A stretch of DNA of 64,000 bases, from NCBI RefSeq assembly GCF_000157895.3, contig NC_022663.1:3596001-3660000 (forward strand), read 5' to 3'. Origin of the DNA: Mycobacterium kansasii ATCC 12478. Lineage in GTDB: Bacteria; Actinomycetota; Actinomycetes; Mycobacteriales; Mycobacteriaceae. Positions within the stretch are counted from its first letter, which is position 1. Each line of letters starts with the position of its first letter. A program made the position numbers and the translations under genes. The notes under the pieces were generated by a model that saw only the letters and a list, made by a program, of their open reading frames with translations, made no database searches and was not told where the DNA came from. Positions 51,035 through 59,601 of this stretch are shown here, piece after piece.

Positions 51035-52015
51035 CTACTCGTAAGCGCCCTGCCGCTCGAAAATCCGGCGTGGGTTGTCCACAAGCATGGTGTGCAGCTG
51101 CTCGTCGGTGACACCGCGCTGCTTCAAGGCGGGGATCACGTCGTTGTGGATGTGCAGGTAATTCCAGTTCGGGGCGGCGACCGGCAGCAGCGCCTCGGGC
51201 AGCGCATCGAAGTAGCAGTTGGCGTCGTGGGAGAGCACCATCTTGTCGGCGTGGCCCCGCTCGCACATCTGCGCCACGATGTTCACCCGGTCCTCGAAGG
51301 GCAGGATGACGTCGAGGCCGAACCGGTCCATCCCGAGGTAGGAGCCCGCTGCGATGAGTTCTTCGAGGTAGCCGACGTCGGTGCTGTCGCCCGAGTGCCC
51401 GATGACCACCCGGCTGAGGTCGACGCCCTCCTCTTCGAAGATGCGCTGCTGCTCCAGCCCGCGGCGCAATCCGGCATGGGTGTGGGTGGAAATCGGCACC
51501 CCGGTGCGCTTGTGCGCCTGTGCGACGGCGCGCAACACCCGCTCGACCCCGGGGGTGATGCCCGGTTCGTCGGTGGCGCACTTGAGAATGCCGGCCTTGA
51601 TACCGGTGTCGGCGATGCCCTGCTCGATGTCGCGCACGAACAGGTCGGTCATCGTCTCCGGGCCGTCGAGCTGCGTGCCCGGCCCGAGATAGTGGAAACA
51701 GAACGGCACGTCGTTGTAGGTGTACAAGCCGGTGGCGACGACGATGTTCAGCTCGGTCTGCGCGGCAACCCGGGCAATGCGCGGGATATAGCGCCCCAGA
51801 CCGATCACCGTCAGGTCGACGATGGTGTCCACGCCCCGGGATTTCAACTCGTTGAGCCGGGCGACCGCATCTGCCACCCGCTTGTCCTCGTCTCCCCAGG
51901 CGTCGGGATAGTTCTGCACGACTTCGGTGGTCATGATGAATACGTGCTCGTGCATGAGCGTGACGCCGAGATCGGCGGTATCGATCGGCCCGCGGGCGGT
52001 ATTGAGTTCTGACAC
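51035..52015 (-). CDS. php: Phosphotriesterase-like lactonase
   Basis: A 326-aa metal-dependent hydrolase of the PLL family, the same length as remembered Rv0230c (PPH), which hydrolyses N-acyl-homoserine lactones and, weakly, organophosphates. All metal ligands are present: His22 and His24 (LMHEHVF), carboxylated Lys145 (ILKCATD), His178 (ISTHTHAG), His207 (VIGHSGD) and Asp264 (LSHDANC). The GTG start matches the tuberculosis start; a longer frame begins at 52036. Divergent from fadE4 across nested palindromes. Confidence 0.95.
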   Translation of the reverse strand: MSELNTARGPIDTADLGVTLMHEHVFIMTTEVVQNYPDAWGDEDKRVADAVARLNELKSRGVDTIVDLTVIGLGRYIPRIARVAAQTELNIVVATGLYTYNDVPFCFHYLGPGTQLDGPETMTDLFVRDIEQGIADTGIKAGILKCATDEPGITPGVERVLRAVAQAHKRTGVPISTHTHAGLRRGLEQQRIFEEEGVDLSRVVIGHSGDSTDVGYLEELIAAGSYLGMDRFGLDVILPFEDRVNIVAQMCERGHADKMVLSHDANCYFDALPEALLPVAAPNWNYLHIHNDVIPALKQRGVTDEQLHTMLVDNPRRIFERQGAYE

Positions 52016-52046
52016 GTAGCTGATGCTAAGTCGCAACGCCGGTCAG

Positions 52047-52070
52047 CCGACAGTGCCGATTTGTCGGCAC
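52047..52070. promoter_or_regulatory. Nested inverted repeats between php and fadE4
   Basis: GTGCCGA-tttg-TCGGCAC (52053-52070) is a perfect 7-bp palindrome with a 4-base centre. It overlaps a second pair, CCGACA (52047-52052) and TGTCGG (52062-52067). It lies in the 136-bp divergent gap, 32 bases upstream of php and 80 upstream of fadE4; a regulator site is likely but its protein is unknown. Confidence 0.5.
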
Positions 52071-52151
52071 CGATAACAACGACGGCGGTATTGCAGTACG
52101 GTCTACCCGCGTCCATTTCCGAACACATCGAATCGCCCGGGAGCCACCCTC

Positions 52152-53858
52152 ATGCTGCTCAATCCCAACCGCCTGCAACGCAAATATCCCGACCAGCGTT
52201 CGGCGGAGATCATGCAGGCCACCGTGGACTTCTTCGAGTCCCGGGGAAAGGCACGCCTCAAGCACGACGACCACGAGCGGGTGTGGTACTCGGACTTTCT
52301 CGACCACATCGGGCGGGAACGGATCTTCGCTTCGCTGCTGACCCCGTCCGAATACGGCGCCGACGACTGCCGCTGGGACACCTACCGGATCAGCGAGTTC
52401 GCCGAGATCATCGGCTTCTACGGGCTGAGCTACTGGTACCCGTTCCAGGTCACCGCCCTGGGCCTGGGCCCGATCTGGATGAGCGACAACGAGGACGCCA
52501 AGCGTAAGGCCGCCGCCCAGCTCGAACAGGGCGAGGTGTTTGCTTTCGGGCTGTCGGAGCAGGCCCACGGCGCCGACGTCTACCAGACCGACATGATCCT
52601 GACGCCGTCAGAACACGGCTGGGTCGCCAACGGCGAGAAGTACTACATCGGCAACGCCAACGTCGCCCGGATGGTCTCCACCTTCGGCAAGATCGACGAC
52701 TCGTCCGGCAACCCGGAGTACGTCTTCTTCGCCGCCGACTCCCAGCATGACCGGTATGAGCTGAAGAAGAACGTGGTCAATTCGCAGAACTACGTGGCGA
52801 ACTACGCATTGCACGACTACCCGGTCACCGAGGCCGACCTGCTGCACCGCGGCATGGGCGCCTTCCACGCCGCGCTCAACACGGTCAACGTCTGCAAGTA
52901 CAACCTGGGCTGGGGTGCCGTCGGCATGTGCACCCACGCCATGTATGAGGCGATCACCCACGCCGCTAACCGGCACCTGTATGGGACCGTCGTCACCGAC
53001 TTCAGTCACGTGCGCCGGCTGCTGACCGACGCCTACGCGCGCCTGGTCGCGATGCGCCTGGTGGCCACCCGGGCCAGCGACTACATGCGCAGCGCGTCGG
53101 CGGACGACCGTCGCTACCTGCTGTACAGCCCGTTGACCAAGGCCAAGGTCACCAGCGAGGGTGAGCGCGTCATCATCGCCTTGTGGGACGTCATCGCGGC
53201 CAAGGGCGTGGAGAAGGACACCTTCTTCGAGACCGTGGCCCGCGAGATCGGGCTGCTGCCGCGGCTGGAGGGCACCGTCCACATCAACATCGGGCTGCTC
53301 GGCAAGTTCATGCCCAACTACCTGTTCGCCCCCGATGCCGCGCTACCGCTGATCTCGCGCCGAGACGACGCGGCCGACGACACCTTCCTGTTCAACCAGG
53401 GGCCCACCGGCGGCCTGGGCAAGGTGCGCTTCCACAATTGGCGCGCTTCCTTCGACAGCTACGCCCACCTGCCCAACGTCGCGCTGCTGCGCGAGCAGGT
53501 CGACGTGCTCGCCGAGATGCTGGCGTCGGCCACCCCGGATGCCGCCCAGCAAAAGGACATCGACTTCGCGTTCGGAGTGGGACAGCTCTTTGCGACGGTG
53601 CCCTACGCCCAGCTCATCCTGGAGGAGGCGCCGCTGTCGGGTGTGGACGAGGCGCTGATCGATGAGATCTTCGGCTTGCTGGTGCGCGACTTCAACAGCT
53701 ACGCAGTTGAGCTCCACGACAAGTCGGCCACCACGGACGAGCAGGCGCGGTTCGCCATGCGGATGATCCGCCGTCCTGTCCATGACCCGGCGCGTTACGA
53801 CCGGATCTGGAAGGAACACGTGCTGCCGCTCAACGGCGCGTACGAGATGCGGCCCTGA
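52152..53858 (+). CDS. fadE4: Acyl-CoA dehydrogenase FadE4
   Basis: A 568-aa acyl-CoA dehydrogenase/oxidase-type flavoprotein, the same length as remembered FadE4. The early part has FFESRGKARLKHDDHERVWYSDFLDHIGRERIFASLLTPSEYG, the flavin/substrate region FAFGLSEQAHGADVYQTDMIL and WVANGEKYYIGNANVARMVSTFG; the C-terminal half is extended relative to ordinary FadE proteins. It belongs to a long-form family close to the acyl-CoA oxidase shape. Substrate unknown. Divergent from php, with a TetR/R2lox operon downstream. Confidence 0.9.
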   Translation: MLLNPNRLQRKYPDQRSAEIMQATVDFFESRGKARLKHDDHERVWYSDFLDHIGRERIFASLLTPSEYGADDCRWDTYRISEFAEIIGFYGLSYWYPFQVTALGLGPIWMSDNEDAKRKAAAQLEQGEVFAFGLSEQAHGADVYQTDMILTPSEHGWVANGEKYYIGNANVARMVSTFGKIDDSSGNPEYVFFAADSQHDRYELKKNVVNSQNYVANYALHDYPVTEADLLHRGMGAFHAALNTVNVCKYNLGWGAVGMCTHAMYEAITHAANRHLYGTVVTDFSHVRRLLTDAYARLVAMRLVATRASDYMRSASADDRRYLLYSPLTKAKVTSEGERVIIALWDVIAAKGVEKDTFFETVAREIGLLPRLEGTVHINIGLLGKFMPNYLFAPDAALPLISRRDDAADDTFLFNQGPTGGLGKVRFHNWRASFDSYAHLPNVALLREQVDVLAEMLASATPDAAQQKDIDFAFGVGQLFATVPYAQLILEEAPLSGVDEALIDEIFGLLVRDFNSYAVELHDKSATTDEQARFAMRMIRRPVHDPARYDRIWKEHVLPLNGAYEMRP

Positions 53859-53984
53859 CAGGCGGACGCATCGCTGCGGTCCGGGCGCGCCCGCAGATCC
53901 CGCTGAGGCGTGGCCGGTAGCTCTCCGACGCTGTTGGCCGGTGGCTGCGGCTGGTCGTGCTGAGCCGAGCCGAGCTGGGCGCGC

Positions 53985-54012
53985 TTGACTATGACGCACC
54001 TCACACTAGAAT
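53985..54012 (+). promoter_or_regulatory. SigA-type promoter of the TetR-R2lox operon
   Basis: TTGACT (53985-53990) and TAGAAT (54007-54012) are separated by 16 bases, a close match to the housekeeping -35/-10 pattern. Transcription would begin near 54019, inside the adjacent palindromic operator. Confidence 0.7.
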
Positions 54013-54025
54013 GACCAGTGGTCAT
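54011..54025 (+). promoter_or_regulatory. Perfect 15-bp palindromic operator
   Basis: ATGACCA-G-TGGTCAT, a perfect 7-1-7 palindrome, overlaps the end of the -10 hexamer and the expected start site. A TetR dimer bound here would block transcription of its own gene and R2lox. The downstream TetR ATG is 17 bases away. Confidence 0.8.
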
Positions 54026-54041
54026 CGATGCGAGGAGGCGT

Positions 54042-54713
54042 ATGCCGACGGTGACATGGGCGCGCGTCGACCCGGCTCGCCGGGCGGCCATCGTGGAAGC
54101 CGCCGAGGCCGAGTTCGGGGCGCACGGTTTTTCCAACGGCAGCCTGAACGTCATCGCCCGGCGCGCGCGGGTCGCCAAGGGCAGCCTGTTCCAGTACTTC
54201 GCGGACAAGCGCGACCTCTACGCCTACATCGCCGACATCGGCAGCCAGCGGGTGCGCTCCTACATGGAGAACCTCATCCGCGAGCTCGATCCCAGCCGGC
54301 CGTTCTTCGAATTTCTCACCGACCTGCTCGACGGCTGGGTCGCCTACTACGCCGAGCACCCGCGCGAACGTGCCCTTCATGCCGCGGCGACGCTGGAGGT
54401 CGACACCGACGCCCGCATCAGCGTGCGGAGCGTCATTCATCGTCATTACCTGGAAGTGCTGCGGCCGTTGGTGCGCGATGCGCAAAACCGTGGTCACTTG
54501 CGCGCCGATGCCGACATCGACGTGTTGTTGTCCCTGCTGCTGCTGCTCTTTCCGCACTTGGCGCTGGCGCCCTACATGCGCGGTCTGGACCCCGTGCTGG
54601 GGCTCGACGAACCCACGCCCGAGCAGCCGGCGCTGGCCGTGCGCAGGCTGGTCGCGGTCCTGGCGGCGGCCTTCTCCCCGAGACTCGTCACCGAACCTCA
54701 GGAGGTCACATGA
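54042..54713 (+). CDS. TetR-family regulator of R2lox operon (Rv0232 type)
   Basis: A 223-aa TetR regulator. Helix-turn-helix: SLNVIARRARVAKGSLFQYFADKRDLY; ligand domain includes FLTDLLDGWVAYYAEHPRERALHAAATLEVDTD. The ATG at 54042 has a GAGGAGG ribosome-binding site and is preferred to a GTG at 54018 that lies in the operator and would fall at the transcription start. Its TGA overlaps the R2lox ATG, so regulator and enzyme are coupled. Its ligand is unknown but may relate to the R2lox substrate. Confidence 0.92.
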   Translation: MPTVTWARVDPARRAAIVEAAEAEFGAHGFSNGSLNVIARRARVAKGSLFQYFADKRDLYAYIADIGSQRVRSYMENLIRELDPSRPFFEFLTDLLDGWVAYYAEHPRERALHAAATLEVDTDARISVRSVIHRHYLEVLRPLVRDAQNRGHLRADADIDVLLSLLLLLFPHLALAPYMRGLDPVLGLDEPTPEQPALAVRRLVAVLAAAFSPRLVTEPQEVT

Positions 54714-55654
54714 CACGGACACGCTCAGGCTCGCTGGCTGCCGGCGGTCTCAACTGGAACAGCCTGCCGTTGAAGTTGTTCGCCGGCGGCAACGCCAAAT
54801 TCTGGGATCCGGCCGACATCGACTTCTCCCGCGAGCGCGAGGACTGGGATCGGCTGACCGACACCGAACGCGACTATGCCATCCGGCTGTGCGCCCAGTT
54901 CGTCGCCGGTGAGGAAGCCGTGACCGAGGACATTCAGCCGTTCATGGCCGCCATGCGGGCTGAGGGGCGACTCGCTGACGAGATGTATCTGACCCAGTTC
55001 GCGTTCGAGGAGGCCAAGCACACCCAGGTGTTCCGCATGTGGCTGGACTCCGTCGGCGTAACCGGGGACCTGCATGGCTATCTCGACGACCTGCCGTCCT
55101 ACCGGCAGATGTTCTACGACGAGCTGCCGGAATGCCTCAGCGCGTTGACCACTGATCCGTCGCCGGCCGCCCAGGTCCGGGCATCGGTGACCTACAACCA
55201 CATCGTCGAGGGCATGCTCGCGCTCACCGGTTACTACGCGTGGCACAAGATCTGTGTGGAGCGCGGCATTCTTCCCGGGATGCAGCGGTTGGTACGGCAC
55301 ATCAGCGACGACGAGCGCCGCCACATGGCGTGGGGGACCTTCACCTGCCGGCGCCATGTCGCCGCGAACGACGCCAACTGGACGGTGTTCGAAGAGCGGA
55401 TGAACGAGCTGATCCCGCTGGCCCTGCAACTCACCCAGGACGGCTTCGCCCTCTATGGGGATCCGATGCCCTTCGACCTGTCGGTGGAGGAGTTCATGAC
55501 GTATTCCAGCGACAAGGGTATGCGGCGCTTCGGGACGATCAGCAGCGCTCGCGGCCGCCCGGTCGGCGAAATCGACCTCGACTACACGCCGGTGCAACTC
55601 GAGGACACCTTCGCCGAGGAGGATCAGCGGGCCCTGGCTGCGGCCTCGGCCTAG
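54710..55654 (+). CDS. R2-like ligand-binding oxidase (Mn/Fe)
   Basis: A 314-aa ferritin-fold protein, same length as remembered Rv0233. It resembles ribonucleotide reductase R2 (hence the old name nrdB) but is a distinct oxidase binding a long-chain fatty acid and a Mn/Fe cofactor. All metal ligands are at expected positions: Glu68, Glu101, His104, Glu167, Glu202 and His205. The residues of the ether cross-link, Val71 and Tyr162, are also present (GEEAV and VTYNHIVEG). Physiological reaction is unknown. Ribosome-binding site CAGGAGG inside the end of the TetR gene. Confidence 0.95.
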   Translation: MTRTRSGSLAAGGLNWNSLPLKLFAGGNAKFWDPADIDFSREREDWDRLTDTERDYAIRLCAQFVAGEEAVTEDIQPFMAAMRAEGRLADEMYLTQFAFEEAKHTQVFRMWLDSVGVTGDLHGYLDDLPSYRQMFYDELPECLSALTTDPSPAAQVRASVTYNHIVEGMLALTGYYAWHKICVERGILPGMQRLVRHISDDERRHMAWGTFTCRRHVAANDANWTVFEERMNELIPLALQLTQDGFALYGDPMPFDLSVEEFMTYSSDKGMRRFGTISSARGRPVGEIDLDYTPVQLEDTFAEEDQRALAAASA

Positions 55655-55686
55655 GCCCCGGATGGTCCCAGACCCTCGAGGCCCCG

Positions 55687-55744
55687 CCAGCAGACGCAGA
55701 ATCGCACAAATATCGCGGTGCCGATGCGATTCTGCGGCTGCTCG
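55687..55744. terminator. 58-bp imperfect palindrome between convergent genes
   Basis: Left arm 55687-55706 (AGCAGACGCAGAATCGCA core) and right arm 55725-55744 pair at 18 of 20 positions, with an 18-base loop. It lies between the convergent stops of R2lox (55654) and gabD1 (55756), so it may stop transcription in both directions. A possible half copy, GCGAGCAGACGC, occurs at 37462 between echA1 and a TetR gene. Confidence 0.7.
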
Positions 55745-55755
55745 CCAGCGGCAGG

Positions 55756-57129
55756 TCAGCCGACCCAGACGGCTTTGGCGTTGCAGAACTCGCGGATCCC
55801 GTGTCCGGAAAGTTCCCGACCGTAGCCGGACCGCTTGATGCCGCCGAACGGCAATTCCGGGTAGGACACCGTCATGCCGTTGATGAAGACCTGCCCGGCC
55901 TCGATCTCGTCGACGAAGCGCTGTTGCTCGGCCTCGTCGCGGGTCCAGGCGTTGGACCCCAGCCCGAAGGTCGTGGCGTTGGCGATCTCGATCGCTTCGT
56001 CGATGTCGGCAGCCCGGTACACCGAGGCGACGGGCCCGAAGACCTCCTCGGTGTAGAGCGCCATGTCCTTGGTGATGTCGGTGATCACCGTCGGGGGGTA
56101 GAACCAGCCCGGCCGGTCCGGGGCCTTACCGCCGCAGCGGATCACCGCGCCGGCCGCCGCGGCGTCGTCGACCTGTTTGGCGATCTCGTCGCGGCCCGAC
56201 TCGGTGGCCAGCGGACCCACGTCGGTCTCCGGGTCGGTCGGGTCACCGACCCGCAGCGCAGCCATCCGCTCGACGAACTTGTCGACGAAGGCGTCGTAGA
56301 TGTCGGCGTGCGCGATGAACCGCTTTGCGGCGATGCAGGATTGGCCGTTGTTCTGCACCCGGGCCGTGACGGCCGTCTGCACCGCCTTGTCGAGGTCGGC
56401 GGAGGGCATCACAATGAACGGGTCGCTGCCGCCGAGCTCTAGCACGGTGGGTTTGATCTCGTGGCCGGCGATGGCGCCCACCGACTGGCCGGCCGGTTCG
56501 CTGCCGGTCAACGTGGCCGCGGCCACCCGCGGATCCCGCAGGATGTCTTCCACCGCGCTGGACGGGACCAGCAACGTCTGGAAGCAACCGTCGGGGAACC
56601 CGCCGCGGGCGATGACGTCGGCGAGATACAACGCGCACTGCGGCACGTTCGACGCGTGCTTCAGCAAACCCACGTTGCCCGCCATGAGGGCGGGCGCGGC
56701 GAACCGAACCGCCTGCCACAGCGGGAAGTTCCAGGGCATTACGGCCAGCACCACCCCCAGCGGTTGATAGCGGGTGTAGGCCTTGGCGGCCCCGACCTTC
56801 GCCGCGTCGGCCGGCTCGTCGGCGAGCAACGCTTCGGTGTTCTCGGCGTAGTAGCGAAATCCCTTGGCGCACTTGAGCACCTCGGCCCTCGCCGAGGTCA
56901 GCGTCTTGCCCATCTCGAGCGTCATCACCGCCGCGGTCTCGTCGGCCTCGGCCTCGAGCAGGTCGGCGGTGGCGTTGGCCCACTGGGCGCGTTGCGCGTA
57001 GCTGGTATGGCGGTAGTCGGCGAACCGCTCATCGGCGCGCGCGATCGCGGCGTCGACTTCTTCGCGGGTCGCCGGTGTGAAGGTCTTTACGGTCTCTCCG
57101 GTGGCGGGGTTGATGGTGGCGATGGGCAC
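55756..57129 (-). CDS. gabD1: Succinate-semialdehyde dehydrogenase GabD1
   Basis: A 457-aa aldehyde dehydrogenase oxidising succinate semialdehyde to succinate with NADP+. Catalytic Cys265 (NNGQSCIAAKRF) and Glu231 (LELGGSDPFIV) are in place; PWNFPLWQAVRFAAPALMAGNVGLLKHASNVPQCAL and LTGSEPAGQSVG are the coenzyme-binding parts, and PFGGIKRSGYGRELSGHGIREF closes it. The GTG start VPIATINPATG was chosen because the open frame upstream (to 58188) is antisense to the divergent ThDP gene. GabD1 works with a ThDP-type 2-oxoglutarate decarboxylase to bypass 2-oxoglutarate dehydrogenase; whether the divergent enzyme takes such a role is open. Confidence 0.92.
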   Translation of the reverse strand: MPIATINPATGETVKTFTPATREEVDAAIARADERFADYRHTSYAQRAQWANATADLLEAEADETAAVMTLEMGKTLTSARAEVLKCAKGFRYYAENTEALLADEPADAAKVGAAKAYTRYQPLGVVLAVMPWNFPLWQAVRFAAPALMAGNVGLLKHASNVPQCALYLADVIARGGFPDGCFQTLLVPSSAVEDILRDPRVAAATLTGSEPAGQSVGAIAGHEIKPTVLELGGSDPFIVMPSADLDKAVQTAVTARVQNNGQSCIAAKRFIAHADIYDAFVDKFVERMAALRVGDPTDPETDVGPLATESGRDEIAKQVDDAAAAGAVIRCGGKAPDRPGWFYPPTVITDITKDMALYTEEVFGPVASVYRAADIDEAIEIANATTFGLGSNAWTRDEAEQQRFVDEIEAGQVFINGMTVSYPELPFGGIKRSGYGRELSGHGIREFCNAKAVWVG

Positions 57130-57195
57130 GGTGACATCCTCTGCTGGTGGTCTAGCGGAAGGTTCCCCGCCCAGCCTGCCACTATCGTGGCCAGT

Positions 57196-58845
57196 GTGAC
57201 TACCGCCGCCCAGCTCATGGTGAAGTGCCTGGAAAGCGAGGGGGTTTCCGTCGTCTTCGGGATACCGGGCGAGGAGAACATCCGCTTCGTACAGGCGTTG
57301 GCCGCATCGGACATCCGCTATGTGCTCACCCGGCACGAACAGGCGGCGGCGTTCATGGCCGAGATGTACGGCCGGGTCACGGGCCGCGCCGCGGTGGTGT
57401 CGACGACGCTGGGGCCGGGCGCGATCAACATGCAGCTCGGGGTCGCGGACGCGACCACCAACAGCACCCCGATGGTCGCGATCTCCGCGCAGGTTGGTCA
57501 GGACCGGGAGTTCAAGGAGTCGCACCAGTACGTCGACCTGGTGTCGATGTTCGCCCCGATCACCCGCTGGGCCGCCGGCGTCCCCACCGCGCGCGCCATA
57601 CCGGAGATGTTCCGCAAGGCGTTCAAGGTCGCCGAGACCGAACGCCCGGCGGCGGTGTACCTGGCGGTGCCCGAGCATCTGGATGCCGACGCAGCCGACT
57701 ATTACGACCTGGCCCCGCTGCCGCGCAATGTGGTGCGCGCCGAAGCGCCGGCAGCAGGTCAGGTGGCACGCGCCGTCGAGATCCTGCGCGCGGCGCGCCG
57801 GCCCGTCGTGCTGGCCGGACATGGCGCCGCCCGTGGCGACGCGACCGCCGCGCTGGTCCGCTTCTCCGACGCACTCGGCGTGCCGGTGGCCAACACGTTC
57901 CACGGCAAGGGCGTGATGCCCGACGACCACCCCAACAGCATCGGCACGATGGGGTTCATGCGGCACGACTACGTCAACTTCGGGTTCGACGACGCCGACG
58001 TCGTGATCGCCGTCGGTTACGAGCTGCAGGAGTTCGATCCAGTCCAGATCAATCCGGGCGGCGACAAGAAGATCATTCATATCCACCGCTTCCCGGCCGA
58101 GGTCGACGCGCACTATCCGGTCGACGTGGGGATCATCGGCGACATCAGTGCGTCCCTGGATGCGTTGACGGACGTGTTGTCCGGCCACCGCTTCGACTGC
58201 GGCACCGACGTGCCCGGATCCGGCTTACTCGAAGAGGAATTCGCCCGGGGACAACAGGATTCGCGGTTTCCGCTGGCGCCGCAACGGGTGGTGGCCGACA
58301 CCCGGGCGGCGCTTGGGCGTAACGACGTCGTACTGGTCGACACCGGGGCTACCAAGATGTGGATGGCTCGGCTGTATCCGACGTACCAGCGCAACACCTG
58401 TCTGATATCAAATGGCTTGTCCACCATGGGGTTTGCCCTACCAGGCGTCATTGGCGTCAAGCTGGCCCGGCCGGAGGCCAGGGTGCTGGCCGTCGTCGGC
58501 GACGGCGCGTTCCTGATGAACTCGCAGGAAATCGAGACCGCTGTCCGGGAGCGGATACCGCTGGTGGTGCTGATCTGGGAAGACGGCGGATACGGGCTCA
58601 TCGAGTGGAAGATGGACCTCGAACTCGGCGAACACTATTACGTCAAGTTCGGCAATCCCGATGTGGTGAGCTACGCGAAAAGCTTTGGTGCCAAGGGGTA
58701 TCGCATCACCAGCGCCGAGGAGTTGCTGCCGACGCTGAAAGCCGCGCTCCAGGACGACGGCGTCTCGCTGATCTCCTGCCCCGTCGACTACTCCGAGAAC
58801 CTGCGCCTGACGGACCGGCTTGGACAGTTGGACGGCACACTGTAG
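57196..58845 (+). CDS. Thiamine-diphosphate enzyme, acetolactate-synthase-like
   Basis: A 549-aa ThDP enzyme in three domains (PYR, central, PP). The activating Glu48 is in LTRHEQAAAFMAEMYGR, followed by LGPGAINMQLGVADATTNSTPMVAISAQVGQ. The ThDP motif is GDGAFLMNSQEIETAVRERI with the end reading WEDGGYGLI where the usual NN would be, and QINPGG precedes the PP domain. It looks like acetolactate synthase or a related 2-oxoacid-condensing/decarboxylating enzyme (the AlsS/PoxB/Xsc group). GTG start 66 bases from the divergent gabD1. Absent at this position in remembered H37Rv. No regulatory-subunit gene is adjacent. Confidence 0.85.
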   Translation: MTTAAQLMVKCLESEGVSVVFGIPGEENIRFVQALAASDIRYVLTRHEQAAAFMAEMYGRVTGRAAVVSTTLGPGAINMQLGVADATTNSTPMVAISAQVGQDREFKESHQYVDLVSMFAPITRWAAGVPTARAIPEMFRKAFKVAETERPAAVYLAVPEHLDADAADYYDLAPLPRNVVRAEAPAAGQVARAVEILRAARRPVVLAGHGAARGDATAALVRFSDALGVPVANTFHGKGVMPDDHPNSIGTMGFMRHDYVNFGFDDADVVIAVGYELQEFDPVQINPGGDKKIIHIHRFPAEVDAHYPVDVGIIGDISASLDALTDVLSGHRFDCGTDVPGSGLLEEEFARGQQDSRFPLAPQRVVADTRAALGRNDVVLVDTGATKMWMARLYPTYQRNTCLISNGLSTMGFALPGVIGVKLARPEARVLAVVGDGAFLMNSQEIETAVRERIPLVVLIWEDGGYGLIEWKMDLELGEHYYVKFGNPDVVSYAKSFGAKGYRITSAEELLPTLKAALQDDGVSLISCPVDYSENLRLTDRLGQLDGTL

Positions 58846-58899
58846 GCGCCGCCCGGCCTCTCCCGGCAAGGCGGGGCTTCCCAACATCCGACTCCATCG

Positions 58900-59017
58900 G
58901 AGGCCATGACAACGGCGCCGCCCCCGTCGAATACGTACTGGTTGCGCTCGGCGGCTGCCTGACCGCCGGCATCGCGTCGATCGCTCAGCGGCGTGGAATT
59001 CAGTTACGCTCGCGACA
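58900..59017 (+). pseudogene. OsmC-like gene fragment
   Basis: One plus-strand frame reads HDNGAAPVEYVLVALGGC then LTAGIASIAQRRGIQLRSR, which is the OsmC/Ohr-family block around the first conserved Cys. There is no start, no second Cys region, and the frame breaks off after RHRHQPN with a stop at 59036. It is a decayed piece of an OsmC-like peroxide-defence gene. Confidence 0.6.
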
Positions 59018-59036
59018 TCGTCACCAACCCAACTGA

Positions 59037-59130
59037 TGTCGTCAACCACTACGACGTGGTCATCGTCGGCGGGCGCGTCGCGGGTCGCCTATTGCTCTAT
59101 CGTCCGAATGGCCCACGCGTGAACCTCTAG
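59037..59130 (+). pseudogene. FAD-dependent oxidoreductase N-terminal fragment
   Basis: Directly after the OsmC fragment, another frame gives TDVVNHYDVVIVGGRVAGRLLL and then a stop near 59130. HYDVVIVGGRVAG is the usual beta-alpha-beta dinucleotide fingerprint found at the N-terminus of flavin monooxygenases and related enzymes. The rest of the protein is missing. It overlaps the 3' end of a small minus-strand ORF. Confidence 0.5.
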
Positions 59131-59274
59131 GTCAGTGGCAATAATTCGTCTCACGACCTGCATGTCGGGTGTGTAGAGACTGCCCACCCAGCGGCCCAAC
59201 TCGATGTCCACCCTGAGCAAGGATCCGTCCGCCAGTCGATGATGGCCGGTCCTCATCGTCGAGATCGTGTTCAC
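59089..59274 (-). CDS. Small hypothetical protein
   Basis: A 61-aa protein, MNTISTMRTGHHRLADGSLL then RVDIELGRWVGSLYTPDMQV, VRRIIATDLEVHAWAIRTIEQ. GTG start with GAGAGGT at good spacing. Composition is protein-like with no low complexity, and beta-strand patterns are plausible, but no family is recognised. The 59275-59601 stretch upstream shows no other gene and contains the pknK promoter region. Confidence 0.4.
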   Translation of the reverse strand: MNTISTMRTGHHRLADGSLLRVDIELGRWVGSLYTPDMQVVRRIIATDLEVHAWAIRTIEQ

Positions 59275-59601
59275 CGCGCACCTCTCATGCAGTGGTTACG
59301 GCCACGCCGGCCACGCTGCCCTGATCATCGGTCCGCAGCCGATGCGGTCGCGTGGGGCGGTTGCCTCAACTTCGGGCAGCCGTACGAGGAGCGGTTGCCA
59401 CGAGGCGGCAGCACTCGGGCGAGCCGGTCGGTCCTGACCCCGGCAGATAATGGCGCACGGATTGCCGTATCGAGCGGGTGGCGGGCACCGCAGCGGGTTT
59501 CTTGCGTTGGCTCCCATCCCGTTTTCGCTCACCGCAATCGGCGCTAGGGTGTCAGTGTCAGCGGAGCTCAACAGCCTCCCTGGGGAGGATAGTGACCGGC
59601 G

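Noticed and set aside
49934..52012. 692-codon plus-strand frame
   Set aside because: Overlaps the acyltransferase in another frame and php antisense; both of those have intact motifs.
57130..58188. N-terminal extension of GabD1 to 810 residues
   Set aside because: The extension is antisense to the ThDP gene, which has full motifs; the 457-aa form matches GabD1.
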